From contig JAUNCZ010000002.1 in assembly GCA_030526405.1 (NCBI GenBank), positions 56,543 to 120,542 of the forward strand: a stretch of DNA of 64,000 bases, given 5' to 3'. A program made the position numbers and the translations under genes. The notes beneath the pieces were generated by a model. The model saw only the letters and a list, made by a program, of their open reading frames with translations. It was not told the origin of the DNA and ran no database searches. Source of the DNA: Lachnospiraceae bacterium. GTDB taxonomy: Bacteria; Bacillota; Clostridia; Lachnospirales; Lachnospiraceae. This document shows positions 25,775-35,238 of the stretch, one piece after another; the first letter of the stretch is position 1, and the number at the start of each line of letters is the position of its first letter.

Positions 25775-25791
25775 TCTGTCGGGACCTTTTT
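25754..25791 (+). terminator. Rho-independent terminator overlapping the end of cca
   Basis: AGTCCTGACAGAT and ATCTGTCGGGACCT pair around AATTA and are followed by TTTT. Confidence 0.8.
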
Positions 25792-25878
25792 GTTTACCAG
25801 GAAATTGACGCAATTTTCTGGTAAACAAAAACACTGATGCGCAGCTGCACTTTGTTACGCGCGAAGAACAAAGCTGCG
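25787..25878. repeat. Two consecutive hairpins in the cca-regulator gap
   Basis: First hairpin: about 21-base arms 25787-25807 and 25811-25832 with a three-base loop, A/T rich at the base. Second: GCAGCT...CTTTGTT with AACAAAG...AGCTGC (25840-25878), followed by TTTT. The remaining bases to 26116 hold no gene; a -10 box TATAAT is at 26000-26005 with TTTAGA 16 bases upstream. Confidence 0.6.
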
Positions 25879-26116
25879 TTTTATCTGTCATTTGGCTGCG
25901 GAGGGCGTTGAAATACACTTGGTTATGCGTGAAAACAAATACAAAGTGGTAAAATATTTAGATTTACTGCGATAATCTTTAGAAATGGCTGAATATTCTT
26001 ATAATACTACCCTAAGTATGGTAGACTGTACAGCAGTATTATCATGCGGTAACTATGGTCATATGTCGCTGTATGAATGTATCGAATAATGGTACATGCT
26101 AAAAGGAGAGATTAAT

Positions 26117-27727
26117 ATGCAGAGAAAAATATCCGTTTTAATAGCAGATGATGAGCGGAATATCGGAATACTGGTAAAAAAGTTAATTCACTGGGAAGAA
26201 TTGAATCTTGAGTGCCTTGGAATTGTTGATAACGGGGAAATTGCACTTGATATGATTCGGACACATCATCCGGATATTGTTATTACTGATATATGTATGC
26301 CTGTAATCGATGGTCTGGAGATGATTCGGATTTCTCAGGCAGAGAATCTGAATCCTCATTTTATTATCATCAGTGGATATCGTGAATTTGATTATGCTCA
26401 TCGTGCCATGGAATATGGAGTAGACAGTTATCTTCTAAAACCAATTATTGAAGAAAAATTAAATGAAACACTTCAGAAAACAACTGAAAAAATAATTGGA
26501 AGAGTCCAGATGTTGCGACAGGATAATGAGATACAGCAGTCTCTTACAGAAAGCCATACCATAATACGACAGGTGATAATGAAAAATCTGGTGGAAGGCA
26601 ATGGCCTGTCAAATTCTGCAACAATGAAAAAACACATAGATGGAGAGAGATTTCTTTTTTTCATTGTTAAGTTAGATTATGTCAATTCTCAGGACAGCCT
26701 GAATGAAGATGAAAAGTACAAAGATACTTCTACCGAGCAGGTTCAGAAAATGATCAGAGAGTGTTTGAAAGATTCTTCAGATGTCATCATTTATCCATGG
26801 GAGGATCGATTTTTTTGTCTGGTTGGCTATGCAGATGGAAAGGCAGATTATATCTTTTTGATGATCAGTCGTATTCTGTTACAGATAAAGGAATATCTCA
26901 GGGGCTTTGATTTACAGGATGTTACAATAGGTATTGGTGAGGAAAAAGATTCTCTGGAATTGGTTCTGGAGTCTCTGGATGAGGCAAAACGTGCAGTGGT
27001 GAATCGAATAAAATACGGAACGGGAAGATTAATTCCCTATTCTATTATTGGAAAAGAAAAGATTTCATCCAGTGAATTAAACGAAATAATGAACAATCGC
27101 TATCATGAAATTCGTTCAACAAAAGAGAATTACAGTGTTCCAGGGCTGTTTGCTTTAGTAGATGAATTGTTTGCTGTGTTGGAAAATAAAACAGAGACAG
27201 ATCTGTCCTGCTTAATTGAAGTGGCTGATACGCTGGAAAGAATAATAATGGAGACTGACAGGAAGAACTGGGCACCTGATGAGAAGGAAATGATGGAATA
27301 CAGATTGCTTCTTCATAATTCCCGCACATTACAGGAATTTCATTGGGTGGTGAAACATCATCTCAGCAATATCCTTAATAGTATGCGTGCAGCTGCAGAA
27401 TCACAGTACACTAAGCCGGTTAGGATTGCAAAAGAATATATGGAATCATACTATAACCAACATATTACGCTGGACAGCATTGCTGAATTAGTAGATATGA
27501 ATCCGGTATATTTCAGTACAGTATTCAAAAGAGAAACCGGTGAGAATATCAGCGCTTTTCTTCAAAATGTACGTATTGAACAGGCAAAGAAATTATTGGT
27601 AGAGACAAATGAAACTACCGCTGCTATTGCAGGCATGGTAGGATATTCGGATTCACGATATTTTGCAAAGGTGTTTCTGAAGGCGACAGGAATGCGCCCT
27701 GCTACTTACAGGAGGTTGCATGCATGA
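26117..27727 (+). CDS. Response regulator, AraC-type (YesN-like)
   Basis: ATG 26117 is preferred because AAAAGGAG ends 8 bases upstream; 536 aa. The receiver domain is at residues 1-120 (IADDE, phospho-acceptor Asp58 in VITDICMP, conserved Lys in LLKP). A ~280-residue linker follows, and a C-terminal AraC/XylS helix-turn-helix covers the last ~100 residues (AKEYMESYYNQHITLDSIAELV, VGYSDSRYFAKVFLKATG). It is coupled to the kinase gene by an ATGA overlap and probably switches on the downstream sugar genes. Confidence 0.9.
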   Translation: MQRKISVLIADDERNIGILVKKLIHWEELNLECLGIVDNGEIALDMIRTHHPDIVITDICMPVIDGLEMIRISQAENLNPHFIIISGYREFDYAHRAMEYGVDSYLLKPIIEEKLNETLQKTTEKIIGRVQMLRQDNEIQQSLTESHTIIRQVIMKNLVEGNGLSNSATMKKHIDGERFLFFIVKLDYVNSQDSLNEDEKYKDTSTEQVQKMIRECLKDSSDVIIYPWEDRFFCLVGYADGKADYIFLMISRILLQIKEYLRGFDLQDVTIGIGEEKDSLELVLESLDEAKRAVVNRIKYGTGRLIPYSIIGKEKISSSELNEIMNNRYHEIRSTKENYSVPGLFALVDELFAVLENKTETDLSCLIEVADTLERIIMETDRKNWAPDEKEMMEYRLLLHNSRTLQEFHWVVKHHLSNILNSMRAAAESQYTKPVRIAKEYMESYYNQHITLDSIAELVDMNPVYFSTVFKRETGENISAFLQNVRIEQAKKLLVETNETTAAIAGMVGYSDSRYFAKVFLKATGMRPATYRRLHA

Positions 27728-28722
27728 TTCTTTTGAAAAGAATTACAAGAGTGTGTTGTTGTTTAGAGTTGATTTCATTTTTTATTATGATACTTACCTT
27801 TGGTACAAGAACTGCTTCTTTTATCGGGTGTATTATGCTGTGCGTGGGTATTGCTTTACATGTTTTACAGGAAGTTGACGTTTTCAGAGCTATGGATACA
27901 TTAAAAGCAGAGATCAGGCAGAGATGCATTGACAAAAACTATCCTATGGATGAAATCAGTCAGTTAAACGGGGAGTTTTCTTCTTTACTGGATGAATTGC
28001 GATATGTTAGTTATCTTCTCAGTTCATTGGAAACAAGGAAGATCAGAGAGGATTCAATGGATACGCAGGCTGCTTATGATGCACTTCAGGCGCAGATAAA
28101 TCCGCATTTTCTTTATAACATCCTTGACACGATCAGAGGACAGGCTTTGATTGATGATGCTGACGAAGTAGCAAAAATGGTTGAAAACTTATCGACATTT
28201 TTCAGATACAGTATCAGTCGTACCCATAGCAGTGTAACGTTAAGGGATGAATTGGAAAATGTAAACAACTATATGAGAATACAGCAATATCGGTTTCAGG
28301 ATCGTTTTTCGCTGGAGATATATATGGATAAAAAGGATCAGGAGTTGCCAGAATTACCTGTCCCGCGGTTGATTCTTCAGCCAATTGTGGAAAATGCGAT
28401 TGTTCATGGGTTGAAAGATAAATACAGAAATGGCCTGATCACCATTGAAGTGCAGCATGAGGATGATTTGATTATTACTGTATCAGACAATGGACGTGGT
28501 ATGAATGAGGAAGAATTGGAAAAGCTGAAAAAACGGATACATAATCCTGGTGAAGAACAACAGGGTTATTCTGGATCGAAACAGAAACACGGCGGAATTG
28601 CTCTTACAAATGTGAATGAACGAATTCGCCTGATGTACGGAGAGGAATATGGTGTCAGTATTTACAGTGTTCCCTCTTTTGGTACTAAAGTTGAACTGGT
28701 TCTTCCTGGAAGGAAGATATAA
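27724..28722 (+). CDS. Sensor histidine kinase (YesM/LytS type) lacking an extracellular sensor domain
   Basis: Encodes 332 aa, overlapping the regulator by 4 bases. Two N-terminal membrane helices (residues about 12-50) have almost no extracellular loop, so a partner protein probably senses the ligand. A His_kinase domain follows with the phosphorylated His128 in QINPHFLYN, then HATPase motifs (PIVENAIVHG, VSDNGRGMN, GIALTNVNERI). The downstream sugar-binding protein might supply the signal; that is inference. Confidence 0.88.
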   Translation: MILLKRITRVCCCLELISFFIMILTFGTRTASFIGCIMLCVGIALHVLQEVDVFRAMDTLKAEIRQRCIDKNYPMDEISQLNGEFSSLLDELRYVSYLLSSLETRKIREDSMDTQAAYDALQAQINPHFLYNILDTIRGQALIDDADEVAKMVENLSTFFRYSISRTHSSVTLRDELENVNNYMRIQQYRFQDRFSLEIYMDKKDQELPELPVPRLILQPIVENAIVHGLKDKYRNGLITIEVQHEDDLIITVSDNGRGMNEEELEKLKKRIHNPGEEQQGYSGSKQKHGGIALTNVNERIRLMYGEEYGVSIYSVPSFGTKVELVLPGRKI

Positions 28723-28754
28723 GCAATAAATGTATGGAATGAGGATAAAACAGA

Positions 28755-29411
28755 GTGAGCAAGACAGTGTTGAAGATACGTGATCTGAATATAAAATCTG
28801 AGTTAAGGTCAGGATTGTCTCATGTATCTCTGCATCTTACCCAGGGGCATGTATCAGGGCTTTTAGGTCCAAATGGAGGAGGAAAAGATACTCTTGTACA
28901 TGTAATAAGTGGAAGAATTCAACCTGATTATTACCAGAATCATATATATCTGGAGGGAAAACGACTTCTTAATGACTCTTCAAGAGCGGAATGCGTTTAT
29001 TATATTCAAACCAGAAAACTCAGAAATAAGTCTTTAGATAATTGGACGGTAGCAGAATACATTGCAATGAGGAATGCCCCATTCTTAATGATAGGATCAA
29101 AAGTGCGACTTCTCAAAGAACAGATTCAGAAAGAACTGGATGAATGGGGAATCATTCTTGATGCTGGAACAAGACTAAAGCATTTGAATGAGCTCCAGAG
29201 ACGTCAGGTTGAACTGGTTAAAGCTCTGCATTCGGGTATGAAAGTACTGATATTGGAGGATGAGTGTGAAACATTAGATGATCAGGAGCTTGTTGAATAT
29301 GCTGCATTTGTGAGAACTGTTGCAGAGAAAGGTCTGGCCATTCTGTTCTACAGTCATAATGAAGCACTAACATTGGATATGTTACGGAGGACAGAAAAGG
29401 AGAAGGCCTGA
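28755..29411 (+). pseudogene. 5' part of a chimeric, frame-broken sugar ABC ATPase
   Basis: 218 codons resemble the first nucleotide-binding domain of RbsA/MglA-type ATPases, but Walker A reads GPNGGGKDT (Asp for Ser/Thr) and the ABC signature is lost (HLNELQRRQ). Right after the SHNEALTLDML segment the reading frame ends. The alternative frame across 29387-29419 reads EDRKGEGLILP, the mid part of a second ATPase domain, and continues into the next open frame. So the second half of this protein and the first half of another have been deleted and joined out of frame. A degenerate regulatory ATPase is an alternative for the intact ancestor. Confidence 0.72.
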
Positions 29412-29884
29412 TTCTTCCAATGAGTGTTGGGAAGAATATCACACTTTCTTCATTGAAGGATTTTGAGAAAAACTTTGTTCTTCAGAAATCATCCGAAGAG
29501 AAGGTCATTGAGGAGCAGGTAAAAAACCTCAGAATCAAGGTTGCTCGTACCACAATGCCTGTAAAAGCTCTTTCAGGTGGAAATCAGCAGAAGGTTGTTC
29601 TTGCAAAATGGATGATTACAAAACCGGAAGTATTGATTTTCGATGAGCCTACAAGAGGTATTGATGTAGGTGCAAAGGCAGAGATTTATAAGATTATGTG
29701 CGAATATGCTGCGCAGGGAAATGCCATCATCATGGTTTCATCAGAGATGCCAGAAGCAATGGGAATGTCCGATCGTATTATTGTTCTCAGTAATCATAAG
29801 ATGAGCGGAGAGGTTGCAAGGGACGAGTTTGATGAAGAGAAACTGGCACAGCTGCAGTTCAGATTTATGAATGCAACTGAATAA
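29387..29884 (+). pseudogene. 3' part of an RbsA/MglA-type sugar ABC ATPase
   Basis: The open frame from ATG 29420 encodes 154 residues that match only the end of the second nucleotide-binding domain (PMSVGKNITL, ALSGGNQQKVVLAKW, Walker B LIFDEPTRGIDVGAK). Homology extends upstream in frame to about 29387 without a start codon. Walker A of this domain and the whole first domain are absent, against about 500 aa in intact relatives. The permease and binding protein downstream are intact, so this transporter has no complete ATPase here. Confidence 0.8.
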
Positions 29885-29898
29885 GGAGGGAGATAATA

Positions 29899-30864
29899 AT
29901 GAGTCAGAAAACAGCAGTTAAGAAAAATAAAATGACTGGAAAACAGTTTGTGGCCCAGTATGGATCGCTGATTGGTCTGGTTGTTCTGTTTGTTATTTTT
30001 GCTATCTTGAGACCGAGATTTGTTAGCTTTGGTAATGTAAGAAACGTCCTGAGAATTTCTTCAATTGATGGTCTGTTGGCAATTGGAATGACATTTGTAG
30101 TATTGACTGGAGGAATTGACCTTTCAGTAGGTGCTGTAATGGGATGCGCTTCCATGTATGCAGCATATTTTGCTCAGGCCTCCATGGGATATCCGACAAT
30201 TATGGCTGTAGCTGTGGGTGCATTGGTAGGTCTTGGATTCGGTGTTTTCAATGGTGTGTGCGTTGCTTATTTTAAAGTGCCTTCTTTTGTAGGAACACTT
30301 GGATCTATGAGTATTGCAAAGGGACTTACCTTCCTTTTGACAGATGCAAAACCAATTCCGAACTTATCTGATAGCTTTAAGTTTTTAGGTGGAGGATATC
30401 TTGGTCCTATCCCGATTCCATGTGTATTTATGATTCTGATCCTGGTGATCTGTTTCTTCCTTCTGTATAAAACCAAATATGGTCGCTACATTTATGCTGT
30501 TGGAGGGAATCTGAATGGTGCACGTGTTTCCGGTATTAATACAAAACAGATCATGTGTACAGTTTATATCATTTCAGGTGTGCTTTCAGCATTGGCAGGT
30601 GTTATTACATCCGCTCGTGTTACTTCAGGTGTTACATCCACAGGTGATGGCTACGAAACAGATGCAATTGCAGCTGTTGTAATTGGTGGTACTTCCTTAG
30701 CAGGAGGTCGTGGAAGGCTCTGGGGAACAATTGTAGGTATTCTGATCATGCATATTCTTTCAAACGGTCTGGATATGGTAGGTGTTAATGCTTATATTCA
30801 GCTGGTTGTAAAAGGATTTGTAGTAATCGGTACGGTAATGTTAGATGGTCTGAGTGCAGATTGA
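29899..30864 (+). CDS. Sugar ABC transporter permease (RbsC-like)
   Basis: Encodes 321 aa with about eight to ten hydrophobic segments. Family hallmarks are VLTGGIDLSVGAVMG, VPSFVGTLGSM, GGNLNGARVSGI and VIGGTSLAGGRG. AAGGAGGG precedes the ATG. It would form the channel of a ribose/galactose-type importer with a dimeric RbsA ATPase, which is broken at this locus; an ATPase encoded elsewhere could substitute. Confidence 0.9.
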   Translation: MSQKTAVKKNKMTGKQFVAQYGSLIGLVVLFVIFAILRPRFVSFGNVRNVLRISSIDGLLAIGMTFVVLTGGIDLSVGAVMGCASMYAAYFAQASMGYPTIMAVAVGALVGLGFGVFNGVCVAYFKVPSFVGTLGSMSIAKGLTFLLTDAKPIPNLSDSFKFLGGGYLGPIPIPCVFMILILVICFFLLYKTKYGRYIYAVGGNLNGARVSGINTKQIMCTVYIISGVLSALAGVITSARVTSGVTSTGDGYETDAIAAVVIGGTSLAGGRGRLWGTIVGILIMHILSNGLDMVGVNAYIQLVVKGFVVIGTVMLDGLSAD

Positions 30865-30931
30865 TCACAATAACTTGTTTTGATTTTCAGCCTGCGGGCA
30901 AAAATAAAAATTCATTTAGGAGGAAAAAAGA

Positions 30932-31939
30932 ATGAAAAAGAAAAGTGTAGCAATGCTCCTGACAGCAGCGATGGCGGTTTCAATGTTTGCTGGTTGTGGA
31001 AGTAAAGAGGAGTCTGCATCAGGTTCAACTGCAAAATCTGAGGCAGCAGAGGAAACAAAAGAGGAAACTGCTGCCGGAGAGAAAAAAGGTGGAAAAACAG
31101 TAGGTGCCACATATTACACTCTTCAGACAGAGTTTTGTATGAGAATGGACAATGCTGCTAAGAAATGGGCAGAGGAGAATGGTGTAACTTACACAGGTTA
31201 TGATGGAAACAATGATGCGGCAAAACAGCTGGAGCAGGTAGAGACCATGATCGCTCAGGGTGTTGATGCTATCGTTCTTAATCCACAGGATGCAGATGCA
31301 TGTTCAGCTTGTGTTGATGTTGCTGTTGAAGCTGGTATCCCGATTGTTGGAGTAAACACAATGGTAAACAATGAGAATCTGACCGGTTATGTTGGATCTC
31401 AGGATGTTGGTGCCGGTGAGGAGATTATGCAGTACATGATCGATTACATGGGCAAAGATGAGTTCAATATTGTGGTTCTCGAGGGACCAATGGGACAGTC
31501 TGCTCAGTTACAGCGTTGGGAAGGAATCAACAATGTTCTTGCAGAGTATCCAAAAATCAAAATTCTTGCTTACAACACTGCAAACTGGTCCAGATCCGAA
31601 GCTCAGAGTCTTATGGAGACATGGCTGAACGAGCATGGAGATGAGATTGATGCAGTTGTTGCAGAAAATGATGAGATGGCACTGGGTGCACGTGTTGCTA
31701 TTGATGAGCTGTCTCTGGATATCCCATGTATCGGTATTGATGGAATTACTGATGCAGTAACTGCTGTAGGAAATGGTTCTATGATTGCTTCTGACTTCCA
31801 GGATGCAGAGGGACAGATTATTGGTGCTCTTGAGCTGGCACTTTCAGCAGCAGATGGAAACGATGTTGAGAAAGAGAAATGGATTCCATTCCAGATGATC
31901 ACACCTGACAATTACACAGAGTATGTTGACAGATATTAA
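30932..31939 (+). CDS. Sugar-binding lipoprotein (RbsB-like)
   Basis: Encodes 335 aa. A lipoprotein signal peptide (lipobox MFAGC near residues 18-22) and a Ser/Glu-rich linker are followed by a periplasmic-binding-protein type 1 fold (NDAAKQLEQVETMIAQGVDAIVLNPQD, GIPIVGVN, AVVAENDEMALGA, GIDGITDAV). AGGAGG lies upstream. It probably captures a polyol or sugar for the permease and may signal to the upstream kinase. Confidence 0.9.
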   Translation: MKKKSVAMLLTAAMAVSMFAGCGSKEESASGSTAKSEAAEETKEETAAGEKKGGKTVGATYYTLQTEFCMRMDNAAKKWAEENGVTYTGYDGNNDAAKQLEQVETMIAQGVDAIVLNPQDADACSACVDVAVEAGIPIVGVNTMVNNENLTGYVGSQDVGAGEEIMQYMIDYMGKDEFNIVVLEGPMGQSAQLQRWEGINNVLAEYPKIKILAYNTANWSRSEAQSLMETWLNEHGDEIDAVVAENDEMALGARVAIDELSLDIPCIGIDGITDAVTAVGNGSMIASDFQDAEGQIIGALELALSAADGNDVEKEKWIPFQMITPDNYTEYVDRY

Positions 31940-31978
31940 TTGATTTTTGAGATAACGATTCTCATAAACAGAAAATAG

Positions 31979-32015
31979 TCTTCCCTGATCTTTCCTGGCG
32001 AAAGGTCAGGGAAGA
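31979..32015. repeat. Intra-operon hairpin
   Basis: TCTTCCCTGA...CTTT and AAAG...TCAGGGAAGA arms form a stable stem without a U-tract, between the binding protein and the dehydrogenase. It may protect the upstream mRNA or separate expression levels. Confidence 0.5.
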
Positions 32016-32101
32016 ATAAAACCAATGATTTAGATACTAATGCAAAATAATATGTAACCAATTTAAGTAAAAATAGCGGGAAACAGAAAGGAGACTTTTT
32101 T

Positions 32102-32866
32102 ATGTTAGCATACGAAGGCGTCGATACCGAATATTCTCTGGAAGGAAAAACAGCCATTATTACAGGAGGTGCTGCCGGAATCGGTTATGCGACAGCAGAA
32201 TTCCTGGCTAAAAAAGGAGTAAACCTGATTCTTGCAGATCTGAGTCCAAAGGCAGTGGAACTGGCAGCAGGATTTGAGAATGCCATTGCTGTAGTAGGAA
32301 ATGTTTGTGACAGAACTTATCCAGCACAGGTAATTGAAGCTGGTGTGGAAAAATTTGGAAAAATTGATATTCTGGTTAACTGTGCAGGTATCGTAGCTCT
32401 TGAGAATGCAGAGACCATCAGCGAGGGTGACTGGAATCGTACGATTGACATCAATCTGTCTGCATGCTTCTTTATGGCACAGGCAGTTGGCAAATATATG
32501 ATTGATAACAAAGTAAATGGAAGTATCGTAAACATGGCTTCTCAGGCGGGTGTTATTGCTCTTGATAAACATGTTGCTTATTGCGCAGCTAAGGGCGGAA
32601 TCATTGCTATGACAAAAGTAATGGCAAAAGAGTGGGGCAAATATGGAATCCGCGTAAATGCTGTATCTCCAACTGTAGTGCTAACAGCATTAGGACATAA
32701 GGCATGGGATGGTCCTGTAGGTGATGCATTTAAAGCAACAATGCCATCTGAGCGCTTTGCAGAGCCAGAAGAGATTGCGGCAGTTATCGCATTCCTTTGC
32801 AGCAAAGGTGCAGGAATGATCACAGGACACAATCTGCTGGTAGATGGTGGATTTACTATTCAGTAA
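32102..32866 (+). CDS. Short-chain dehydrogenase/reductase, probable polyol dehydrogenase
   Basis: Encodes 254 aa, classical SDR: NAD-binding GGAAGIG (near residues 19-25), NCAG, catalytic Ser in NMASQAG, and YCAAK as YxxxK. AAAGGAG is 8 bases upstream. Its place before DhaK, DhaL and an RpiB-like isomerase suggests oxidation of a tetritol (for example threitol) to a tetrulose; another polyol is possible. Confidence 0.85.
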   Translation: MLAYEGVDTEYSLEGKTAIITGGAAGIGYATAEFLAKKGVNLILADLSPKAVELAAGFENAIAVVGNVCDRTYPAQVIEAGVEKFGKIDILVNCAGIVALENAETISEGDWNRTIDINLSACFFMAQAVGKYMIDNKVNGSIVNMASQAGVIALDKHVAYCAAKGGIIAMTKVMAKEWGKYGIRVNAVSPTVVLTALGHKAWDGPVGDAFKATMPSERFAEPEEIAAVIAFLCSKGAGMITGHNLLVDGGFTIQ

Positions 32867-32888
32867 TCAGAAAGGAACGTACAGGAAA

Positions 32889-33887
32889 ATGCAGAGAATT
32901 TTAAATAATCCAGATGATATTGTAGATGAGATGCTCAAGGGCTTCCTCAAAACACATTCTGATATTGTAGAGGGTTCAGAGCTGAATCCACGAGTTGTAA
33001 AAGCGAAAAATATTCCTGAAGGCAAAGTAGGAGTAATCACAGGTGGTGGTTCAGGACATAAGCCGGCATTTATCGGATATTGTGGTAAAAACCTGTGTGA
33101 TGCTGTTGCTGTTGGAGAGATCTGCTCTTCACCAACAGCCGCTGCATTCCTGGATGCTGCGAAGGAAGCAGATCAGGGAAAAGGTGTTGCTTGTCTGTAT
33201 GGAAACTATTCTGGTGACAACATGAACGTAAAAATGGCTGTAAAAATGGCCAAGAAGGCTGGAATTACAGTTAAAACTGTAGTTGCAAACGACGATGTTG
33301 CATCAGCTCCTAAGGATCAGCCAGAGAAACGTCGTGGAGTAGCAGGTGAAATCCTGATGTGGAAAGCAGGTGGTGCAAAGGCAGCACTTGGCGGAACTCT
33401 TGATGAAGTAATTGCTGCTGCACAGAAAGCGATTGACCATACACGTTCTGTAGGTATTGGACTTACACCATGTACACTTCCGGCAGTAGGACATCCGAAC
33501 TTTGAGATCAAAGAAGGAACAATGGAGGTGGGTATCGGACATCACGGTGAGCCGGGAATCTATGTAACAGAGCTTGAGACAGCAGCTCAGATGGCAAAGA
33601 GAATGACAGATGTTGTTCTTCCTGATTATCCATTTGAGAGTGGTGATGAGGTTGTTGTTCTGGTATCCGGCCTGGGTGCTACTCCTGTTATGGAGTTGTA
33701 TGTTCTCTATGATGAGATTGATAAGATCCTGACAGAGAAGGGAATCAAGATCTATAAAACATATGTAGGAAACTATTTCACATCTCTTGAGATGATGGGT
33801 GCAACTCTGACAGTGATGAAACTGGATGATGAGCTTAAAGAGTTGATTGATCTTCCTGTAACAAGTATGGGTCTGACACAGGTATAA
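32889..33887 (+). CDS. dhaK: DhaK-family ketose kinase subunit
   Basis: The ATG at 32889 gives 332 aa; the in-frame codons upstream overlap the dehydrogenase. The DhaK fold is clear: GGGSGHKPAFIGY (near residues 47-59) and GIGHHGEPGI, which carries the histidine that binds the ketone substrate covalently. With DhaL it phosphorylates a dihydroxyacetone-like ketose. No DhaM is present, so ATP is the likely donor via DhaL. In this context the substrate may be a tetrulose (erythrulose), as in characterised D-threitol pathways. Confidence 0.88.
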   Translation: MQRILNNPDDIVDEMLKGFLKTHSDIVEGSELNPRVVKAKNIPEGKVGVITGGGSGHKPAFIGYCGKNLCDAVAVGEICSSPTAAAFLDAAKEADQGKGVACLYGNYSGDNMNVKMAVKMAKKAGITVKTVVANDDVASAPKDQPEKRRGVAGEILMWKAGGAKAALGGTLDEVIAAAQKAIDHTRSVGIGLTPCTLPAVGHPNFEIKEGTMEVGIGHHGEPGIYVTELETAAQMAKRMTDVVLPDYPFESGDEVVVLVSGLGATPVMELYVLYDEIDKILTEKGIKIYKTYVGNYFTSLEMMGATLTVMKLDDELKELIDLPVTSMGLTQV

Positions 33888-33906
33888 TTCTTGGAGGAAA
33901 TGGAAA

Positions 33907-34548
33907 ATGAGCAAATTCATGAATGCAGATGGAAAACCAATTCTGCTTCGTATGGTAAAAGGAATTCAGGAGAATAAAGCATATCTTGGAGAAGTTGATG
34001 GTCTCATTGGAGATGGGGATCATGGAATGAACATGAATAAGGGTTTTACACTCTTTGCAGATCGTTTTGGCGATGAGGAGTTTTCTTTTACAGAGGGGCT
34101 TGATGATCTGGGAATGATTCTGTTTAACGAGATCGGTGGATCCATGGGACCTATCTATGGTTCAATTCTGATGGGAATGGCTGAGGCAGGAGAGGATATG
34201 GAAGAGATTACACTTGCTGATCTCGGTGATCTTCTTGCAAAGGGCCTGGCAGATCTTCAGGATATTGTAGATGCAAAAGTAGGTGACAAAACACTGGTTG
34301 ATACTCTGTCACCGGCTGTAGACAGTATTAAGGCATCTGCAGCTGCCGGTGAGGATTATGCAGCGGCTCTTGATAAAATGAAGGCAGCAGCTGAAACAGG
34401 ACGGGATTCAACAAAGGATCTTGTTGCGAAATTCGGACGCTCCAGTCGTCTTGGTGAAAGATCAAGAGGTGTTCTTGATGCTGGTGCAACTTCTTGTTGT
34501 ATCATTCTGTGTGCAATGGCAGATGGAATTAAAGAAGTTCTGAAATAA
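33907..34548 (+). CDS. dhaL: DhaL-family kinase subunit (ADP/ATP-binding)
   Basis: Encodes 213 aa. The nucleotide-Mg binding motif GDGDHGMNMNKG (near residues 32-43) has the required aspartates, and GGSMGPIYGS and GRSSRLGERSRGVLDAG are typical. TTGGAGGAA precedes the ATG, 20 bases after dhaK. It supplies the phosphate for the DhaK-bound ketose. Confidence 0.9.
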   Translation: MSKFMNADGKPILLRMVKGIQENKAYLGEVDGLIGDGDHGMNMNKGFTLFADRFGDEEFSFTEGLDDLGMILFNEIGGSMGPIYGSILMGMAEAGEDMEEITLADLGDLLAKGLADLQDIVDAKVGDKTLVDTLSPAVDSIKASAAAGEDYAAALDKMKAAAETGRDSTKDLVAKFGRSSRLGERSRGVLDAGATSCCIILCAMADGIKEVLK

Positions 34549-34565
34549 TACTGGAGGGGTTCATT

Positions 34566-35009
34566 ATGAAGATTGCTATCGGATGTGATCCAAATGCTCA
34601 GAAAGAAAAAGAAGATCTGATTGCTTATATCCAGAAAAATGGGTTAGGTGAAGTAACAGATTTTGGAAGTGAAGATCCAATTTATGCAAATGTTGCTATC
34701 AAAGTAGGTGAAGTGGTTGCTTCAGGTGAGTTTGACAGAGGTATTCTGATTTGTGGAACTGGTCTTGGAGTATCAATTGCTGCAAATAAAGTAAATGGTG
34801 CCTACGCAGCACTTCTTACAGATGCTTACTCTGCAGAAAGGGCAAGATTGTCCAATGATGCAAACATTGCATGTATGGGAGCATTTACAACAGGCGCAAA
34901 AGAGAGAGAATTATTTACAAAGATTTTCCTCACTAACGAATTTGTGGATGGTTGTTCCTCTCAGCCAAAAGTTGATGCTTTCCGTACATACGATGCAAAT
35001 CGTGGTTAA
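34566..35009 (+). CDS. RpiB/LacAB-family sugar-phosphate isomerase
   Basis: Encodes 147 aa, the usual length. It has CGTGLGVSIAANKVNG (active-site Cys and anion hole near residues 65-80) and a family-like N-terminus (IAIGCDPNA, with C-D in place of the common S-D). Following the DhaKL-type kinase it fits an isomerase converting erythrulose phosphate to D-erythrose 4-phosphate, as known for DerI/EryI proteins; ribose 5-phosphate isomerase is the alternative. A terminator follows at once. Confidence 0.85.
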   Translation: MKIAIGCDPNAQKEKEDLIAYIQKNGLGEVTDFGSEDPIYANVAIKVGEVVASGEFDRGILICGTGLGVSIAANKVNGAYAALLTDAYSAERARLSNDANIACMGAFTTGAKERELFTKIFLTNEFVDGCSSQPKVDAFRTYDANRG

Positions 35010-35043
35010 GAATTAAGCAGTAACTTGTTTCTTCTTCAAAAAG

Positions 35044-35075
35044 GAAGTCCGGATGAAAATTCGGACTTCTTTTTT
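35044..35075 (+). terminator. Rho-independent terminator of the sugar operon
   Basis: GAAGTCCG (35044-35051) and CGGACTTC (35062-35069) are followed by six T. Confidence 0.9.
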
Positions 35076-35238
35076 CTGAACATAAAATTATTAAGTATAA
35101 TTCTCAGGAATCCTTCAATGAAAAAATGGAATGATGCGCTGAACTACTGGTATTCCTGGAAAAGCATAGTATAATGACAGAAAAAGAAACATTTGATCTG
35201 CGGAGATCATCAACACCAAAAAAAGAAGGAGAACAAAC

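Noticed and set aside
28755..29884. Programmed frameshift producing one ABC ATPase
   Set aside because: Even joined, the two parts give about 380 residues and lack a Walker A for the second domain, so a deletion explains them better; no clear slippery heptamer is present.
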